DNA of 64,000 nt from Anastrepha obliqua (lineage: Eukaryota; Arthropoda; Insecta; Diptera; Tephritidae). A model generated the notes under the pieces. That model searched no databases and was not told where the DNA came from. It worked only from the letters and a program-made list of their open reading frames with translations. Both the position numbers and the translations under genes were made by a program. Positions 59,247 through 64,000 of the stretch are shown piece after piece. Numbering within the stretch: position 1 is the first letter of the stretch; every line of letters begins with the position of its first letter. Location: NCBI RefSeq assembly GCF_027943255.1, contig NC_072893.1, forward strand, positions 120,341,784 through 120,405,783, given 5' to 3'.

Positions 59247-62200
59247 GGTGTATTCAAGCTGCGCAATAAACAGCCCATCAAGACGAGCAAGGTCGACGAG
59301 ATAGTCGACTTCATGAGCCGGCACAGTATTAAGATAGCTGCGGTCCAAGAAACAAAGCTGCACGCTAGGTCATCTCTGATCACCAGGGATGGCTATAATG
59401 TGCACAGACACGATCGCGAGCGAGACAATGGTGGTGGCCTAGCGTTTATAGTCCACCACACTGTGCAGTATCGTCTTATCGATGAAGGAATCGACCGCAG
59501 GGACAGCACCTTAGAATGTCAAGGCATAGCTGTCCGGTCAGGCGATTCCGAGCTCGAAATATATTAACATATATATACCCCCTGTCACCTGCTGCCCGGC
59601 AGGATATCACCCTGATATAGGTGCGCTCATCAGAGGTGAAAACCGATTGGTTGTAGGTGACTTAAATGCGCATCACGATCTTTGGCATTCAAGCCTGCCA
59701 AATGATCGTAGGGGACAGCAACTGGCAGAGTAGATAGACGACTCGACATTCAGCACAGTGAACGACGACGCCCCCACCAGGGTAGTGGGCAATTGCAGCA
59801 GCTCGCCTGACCTAACAATTGCTAGCGCTGGTCTGATAAATAGCATAACGTGGCGACCTATGCTATCGCTTGCATCAGACCACTTGCCCATTATCGTCTC
59901 GATCGAGAGACCTGCCGACTTCGTTTCCGCGAATCACCGGTCCTATTTTAACTTTAAAAAAGCTAATTGGGCCGGCTTCACGGAATTCACTGAGGACACC
60001 TTCGCCGCTCTTCCCATCCCCACTGATGTGCGCGTAGGCGAACGCACATTCCGCAAGGTGCTCACAGCTGCTGCGGCTCGCTTCATTCCAGCTGGAAGTT
60101 ATAAGGACATTCGTCCTCATTTCCCAGCCGAAGCAGCCAGTTTAGCGAACGAGCGTGACCACCTACACCAGGCCGATCCCGGGGATCCCCGAATAAGGGA
60201 TCTCAATTTGGAGATCCGGCAACTGGTAAACCAGCATAAGCGGACAAAATGGGTTGAGCACCTGAAGACCTGCAACCTCACCTCTGGGGTGAGTAAGCTC
60301 TGGTCCACCGTTAGGTCTCTGTCAAACCCGACGAAGCACAACGACAAGGTGGCTATCACCTTCAACGGTTGCACTTCGTCGGACCCGAAGAGATGCGCGA
60401 GCTATTTTAGCCGGCTTTTCATATTGCATCCTCCGGGCGACAGAACCAAGCGTCGTGCTACCAGAAGGCTGCACAAACTGAGGTTCAGGGGGCCATCAAC
60501 AATTCGAAATCATCGAAAGCCATTGGCCCTGACGGCTTAAACGCGCTGATGCTGAAGCATCTGGGACCCCTGGGAGTAGGATTTCTCACAAGGGTTTTCA
60601 ATCTGTCCATGGCCACTCTCATCATCCCTGACAAGGGGAAAGCAGGGAGAGTGGTCCCACTACTGAAACCTGGGAAACCCGCCAACCAAGGGGAGTCTTA
60701 TCGGCCGATAACTCTCCTTTCCCCAGTAGTGAAGACACTTGAAGCCCTCCTACTCCCACTCTACACGAAACACCTGGCCCCAGCCCCACATCAGCACGGT
60801 TTCCGACGAGTGCACAGCACCACCACTGCACTCACCGCCATAAACGCCCAGATAAATAGCGGGCTTAACCAAAACCGCCCCTGCGAGAGGACTGTCCTAG
60901 GAGCGTTGGACCTGAAAAAGGCTTTCGATACAGTCAGCCATTCCACGCTACTAGATGACATTTATCAGTCGACACTCCCGCCAGGGCTGAAGAGGTGGTC
61001 CGCGAACTACCTGAGCGGTCGGCACTCGTCAGTGATTTTTCGAGATCAAATGTCAAAGCAGAGGAAGATTAAGCAAGGCGTACCGCAGGGTGGTGTCCTT
61101 TCACCCTTGCTTTTTAACTTCTACATCTCGAAGCTCCCCCAACCACCAGCGGGAGTTTCCCTGATCTCATACGCTGACGATTGCACGATAATGGCGTCGG
61201 GCAATGACATCGATGGCCTGTGTTCCAAAGTGAACAACTACCTCACCGACCTTTCTCGCTTTTTCACTGCGAGGAATCTCCAACTTTCCCCCACCAAGTC
61301 CAGGGCGACCATATTCACCACCTGGACAAAGGAGGTCAAGCTGCCCCTTAAGGTAAAAGTCGACGACACACCAATTCCGACTGTGAATAACCCCAAAATT
61401 TTTGGTGTAACCTTTGACAGCTTGCTCTCCTTCTCTGCGCATACAACCGCAATTGCCACTAAAGTCCAAAATCGCAACAAGGTCCTCAAATCGCTGGCCG
61501 GCAGCACTTGGGGCAAAGACAAAGAACTGTTGCTTTCGACATTTAAGGCATTTGGCCGGCCGGTTCTCAACTATGCTGCGCCTGTCTGGTCGCCTGGAAC
61601 TAGTGATTCGCAGTGGACTAAGCTACAGACCTGTCAAAATACCGCCATTCGGACAGCGACCGGGTGCCTCCTGATGTCACCTATCCAACACCTTCATAAC
61701 GAGGCACAAATGCTCCCAGTTGCGGAGCACAACAAATTGCTCAGCAAGCAGTTCCTGCTCGGATGTTACCGTAGGTCTCATCCCTGCAGGCACCTGCTTG
61801 AGCCCGAGCCGCCTCCCAGGCACGTCAGGAGACACCTCCTTGACTACGCTGGCGATATCCAGGACAAGACCGACCGTAACCTACTGGACCGGACAGTATT
61901 TAGACAGTCTATAAACAACATTCACCGGGAGACCGTTACCACCTTCTTGAACTCCCGCCCTGTGAATGCCGTAATCGGAGTCCAACCACCACCTATCGCA
62001 GATGAAGAGCTCCAGCTTCCCCGTGAGACCCGTGTAACACTGGCACAACTACGTTCTGGATACTGTAGCAGGTTAAACTCCTACATATCCAGAATCGACC
62101 CCGACATACCAAACACATGTCCGGCATGCGAAGGTACCCCGCACGACACTAACCACCTCTTCACATGCCCCCTCAAACCGACTCATCTAACCCCCCTCTC

Positions 62201-62320
62201 CCTTTGGACCCAACCTATCGAAACAGCATGTTTCCTGGGCCTACCCTTAGATGAGCTAGACGAAGACGAACGATGATATGCCTACACTGACAGGGCTACC
62301 TATGCTGTTAACAACAACAA
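59247..62320 (+). pseudogene. Jockey-superfamily LINE, 5'-truncated, near-complete ORF2
   Basis: The endonuclease part is readable from 59290 (HSIKIAAVQETKLHARSS; GGLAFIVHH), loses frame between 59565 and 59757, and resumes (DLTIASAGLI; LASDHLPIIVSI). After a frameshift near 60490-60540, the 575-aa ORF 60549-62276 carries reverse transcriptase: SYRPITLLSPVVKTLE, HGFRRVHSTTTALTAI, LDLKKAFDTVSH, QGVPQGGVLSPLLFNFY and SYADDCTIMA. It ends with a CCHC-like CPACEGTPHDTNHLFTC. The GC content is higher than in flanking host DNA. The 3' end is a short UTR with a (CAA)n tail near 62305-62320. A diverged 3' fragment of the same family is at 27790-28865. Confidence 0.85.
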
Positions 62321-62993
62321 CAACCAAAAAACACACTTAATAAGTCTTTGTAGGAACAACATCTGGAACATTAATTTAAACTTTTTTAATACTTTTGTAG
62401 GTATTTGAAATTCATTCAAAGTATTTGAAATTCTTAATGCTGCTATTTTTGTTTCTCTTGTTGCTGCCTCAATTTTTTGCTTTTTCGTGTATTCGTATGA
62501 TCGCCTGTTTGATAGTTTTACTAGGATTCCCAAGAGCCCACGCGCCAATGTCCATTGTCGCGGTAAAGTCATAGTTACTCCTCACCCGGTGTTGAGGAAG
62601 CGCCATTACAGTCGGTAATTGCGCAGCGTGCCCGAACAGACGGCAAACAATTTTAATAAATTTTTCAATACGCACACATAAGCTGCTGGACAGCAAATGC
62701 ATGAGTATGTTGCCGAAGCATAAGAACATATAAGTAAATGATCTACTTTTTCGCGCTTAACACAAAATCCGTAATTAAAAAGCGCAATTTCCCATACAAA
62801 ATTAATTTCTCTCCGAAAATCTGAGATCATAAAATAATCCTAGATAATAACGATACTTTTTGACATACAACCCTGTGTTTTCTGTATTATCGATAATTAT
62901 TATTTCGAATATAAAGAGAACCATCAAAATAAAAACTAAAGGAAATGGATGCCGGCAAAGAACATTATTCTAATAAAATTTTTAACTATGGAT
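62321..62993. other. Spacer between the LINE and the TAF8 region
   Basis: Two overlapping minus-strand frames of 86-90 codons (62300-62729) exist but show no domain or splice support. I cannot decide whether they are the remains of a host gene interrupted by the LINE or chance. Confidence 0.3.
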
Positions 62994-63302
62994 TCATTTT
63001 ACAGAAAAAAGCGTGTGTCCATAACCTTTTGTCCTCTTATTACTTATTAGAAAATGTAATATAGAATATGCCATGCACATTGCTGCCATAATTTTTTGCA
63101 ACCTCAGTAAACGTCGCATACGGATTTCCAGCAACTGTTTATTATTAGCAGCCAATTGCGCAATTAAATTAGCTATTCCTTCTCCTTGTATTTTCTTCAA
63201 ATCGTTAATAATAATTAAAGAAACCAAAAACACCGAATATTCCACCAAAATAATTTCTATGAAGAAAAACCTCTGAAAGTAGTACTGCCAGCTGATTGTC
63301 AA
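62994..63302 (-). CDS. Small hypothetical membrane-like protein (unrecognised)
   Basis: I do not recognise this 102-aa ORF. It has a hydrophobic N-terminal segment (FFFIEIILVEYSVFLVSLII, about residues 12-32), a polar amphipathic middle with ANLIAQLAANNKQLLEIRM, then a second hydrophobic stretch (MAAMCMAYSILHFLI) and a short basic end. Such a layout suits a small two-helix membrane protein. It is divergent from TAF8, whose ATG is 260 bases away, so the two could share a promoter region. The start codon context is ordinary and an upstream coding exon is possible. Confidence 0.4.
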   Translation of the reverse strand: MTISWQYYFQRFFFIEIILVEYSVFLVSLIIINDLKKIQGEGIANLIAQLAANNKQLLEIRMRRLLRLQKIMAAMCMAYSILHFLISNKRTKGYGHTLFSVK

Positions 63303-63561
63303 CTTTGCAGGTATTCTGCCATATGTGAACGGGTAGATTAATTTGGAGGATTTATAGGTGATTAATGCATATGTGAACGTATTATAAGGTCGTAGGCACT
63401 AGCTACAACTGTTAATAATAGAAAACAGATTTCACAAAAAACAACATATTGGTAACATCTGCCATATCTCTATTTTGCATAGTGCTTATTCTTAATTAAG
63501 AAGAAGACTCCGTAAATATTTGTTTGTAACAATTTAGAGCATGAAAACAATGAAATAAAAG

Positions 63562-64000
63562 ATGGATAAAACTGATATCTCGCAGTCTTCCAATCCGCGA
63601 CGCAAAATTCTTGGCATAGCTGTGTCACAAATTTTATTGGAAAAGGGCTTTGATAGCATTGACAAAGAATGCCTGGAGACGCTTACGGAAATGTTGCAGA
63701 GCTGTGAGTTCCTACGCTCCTAAATATGGACAAATTAAATTTGAATTAAAATTCCAGTGCTAGTGGAAGTAGGACAATCCGCGCGTAGCTACTGTGAACT
63801 TTCCGGACGTACTATTCCCGTACTGGGTGATGTGGTTGTGGCGCTTGTGAATATGGGCATCTCATTACAAGGCATGGAAGCTTTTGCTAAGCGCGAAGGT
63901 CGACAGATAATACCGATGCCGTCACAAGCATCACAGCAGAAGCAATTGAATCTACTACAAGCGGGCACCAAATCTTCACACCCACCGCACGTGCCTAACT
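63562..64000 (+). CDS. Taf8: Transcription initiation factor TFIID subunit 8, 5' part
   Basis: TAF8 is a histone-fold subunit of TFIID and pairs with TAF10 in the core promoter complex. Two exons are visible: 63562-63703 and 63758 to the window edge, joined in phase (AGC T / TG CTA). The start is MDKTDISQSSNPRRKILGIA. The histone fold (ILLEKGFDSIDKECLETLTE, LVEVGQSARSYCELSGRT, VLGDVVVALVNMGISLQGME) is followed by the start of the proline-rich HPPHVPN segment, which in the family precedes the TAF8 C-terminal domain. About 128 residues are present; the remainder lies beyond 64000. Confidence 0.93.

Noticed and set aside
59673..60374. Minus-strand ORFs over the LINE
   Set aside because: They are antisense shadows of the endonuclease/RT coding region.
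62300..62729. Overlapping minus-strand ORFs as a host gene
   Set aside because: Two different frames overlap, no motif is recognised, and one runs into the LINE's (CAA)n tail.

Overview
This is a stretch of AT-rich, intron-bearing insect nuclear DNA packed with transposable elements. The host genes resemble those of higher flies. The element content (pogo, several mariners, a Helitron and Helentron relics, hAT, TTAA-flanked MITEs, tRNA-derived SINEs, Jockey/RTE-like LINEs) would suit a tephritid-like or other non-Drosophila fly; that assignment is inference, because no species-specific marker is visible.

Layout. 1-2.4 kb: intergenic repeat relics. 2.4-8.8 kb: a nested DNA transposon carrying two identical, tandem, broken copies of an XPG/FEN1-like nuclease gene with a cysteine-rich tail. 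9-10.6 kb: microsatellite, a dispersed repeat family and a mariner relic. 10.8-27.0 kb (minus): a second pyruvate dehydrogenase E1-alpha gene in six exons, stretched to 16 kb by introns holding a Helitron with an embedded gene-like ORF, a hAT with two further levels of nesting, an RTE-like LINE, a TTAA MITE and a pogo element carrying a SINE. 27-32 kb: LINE fragment and AT-rich repeats. 32.2-35.9 kb (minus): canonical Pdha in five exons. 36-39.5 kb: SINE, Helentron and LINE relics. 40.0-56.8 kb (plus): Polr3A, the largest RNA polymerase III subunit, in 13 exons. Its 9.8 kb intron 5 contains a complete serine protease gene on the opposite strand, two MITEs, two dead mariner-like elements and an unexplained two-exon ORF. 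57.4-58.8 kb (minus): the RMND5-type subunit of the CTLH/GID ubiquitin ligase, convergent with Polr3A. 59.2-62.3 kb: a LINE with a (CAA)n tail. 63.6-64.0 kb (plus): the first two exons of TAF8, cut by the window edge.

Gene relationships. The two Pdha genes are head-to-tail tandem paralogues with matching exon phases (exon 4 of Pdha equals exons 4+5 of the paralogue, 495 = 172+323 nt). Both should encode mitochondrial E1-alpha subunits, but the paralogue has a long basic C-terminal tail and lacks the serine at regulatory site 3. Polr3A and TAF8 are general transcription components, RMND5 is a ubiquitin ligase subunit and the nested protease is a secreted gut-type enzyme. No common pathway is evident.

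The most unusual object is the 2.4-8.8 kb element: a TIR-flanked element whose only visible gene is an XPG/FEN1-like nuclease with a CXC-type tail, with no DDE transposase visible.
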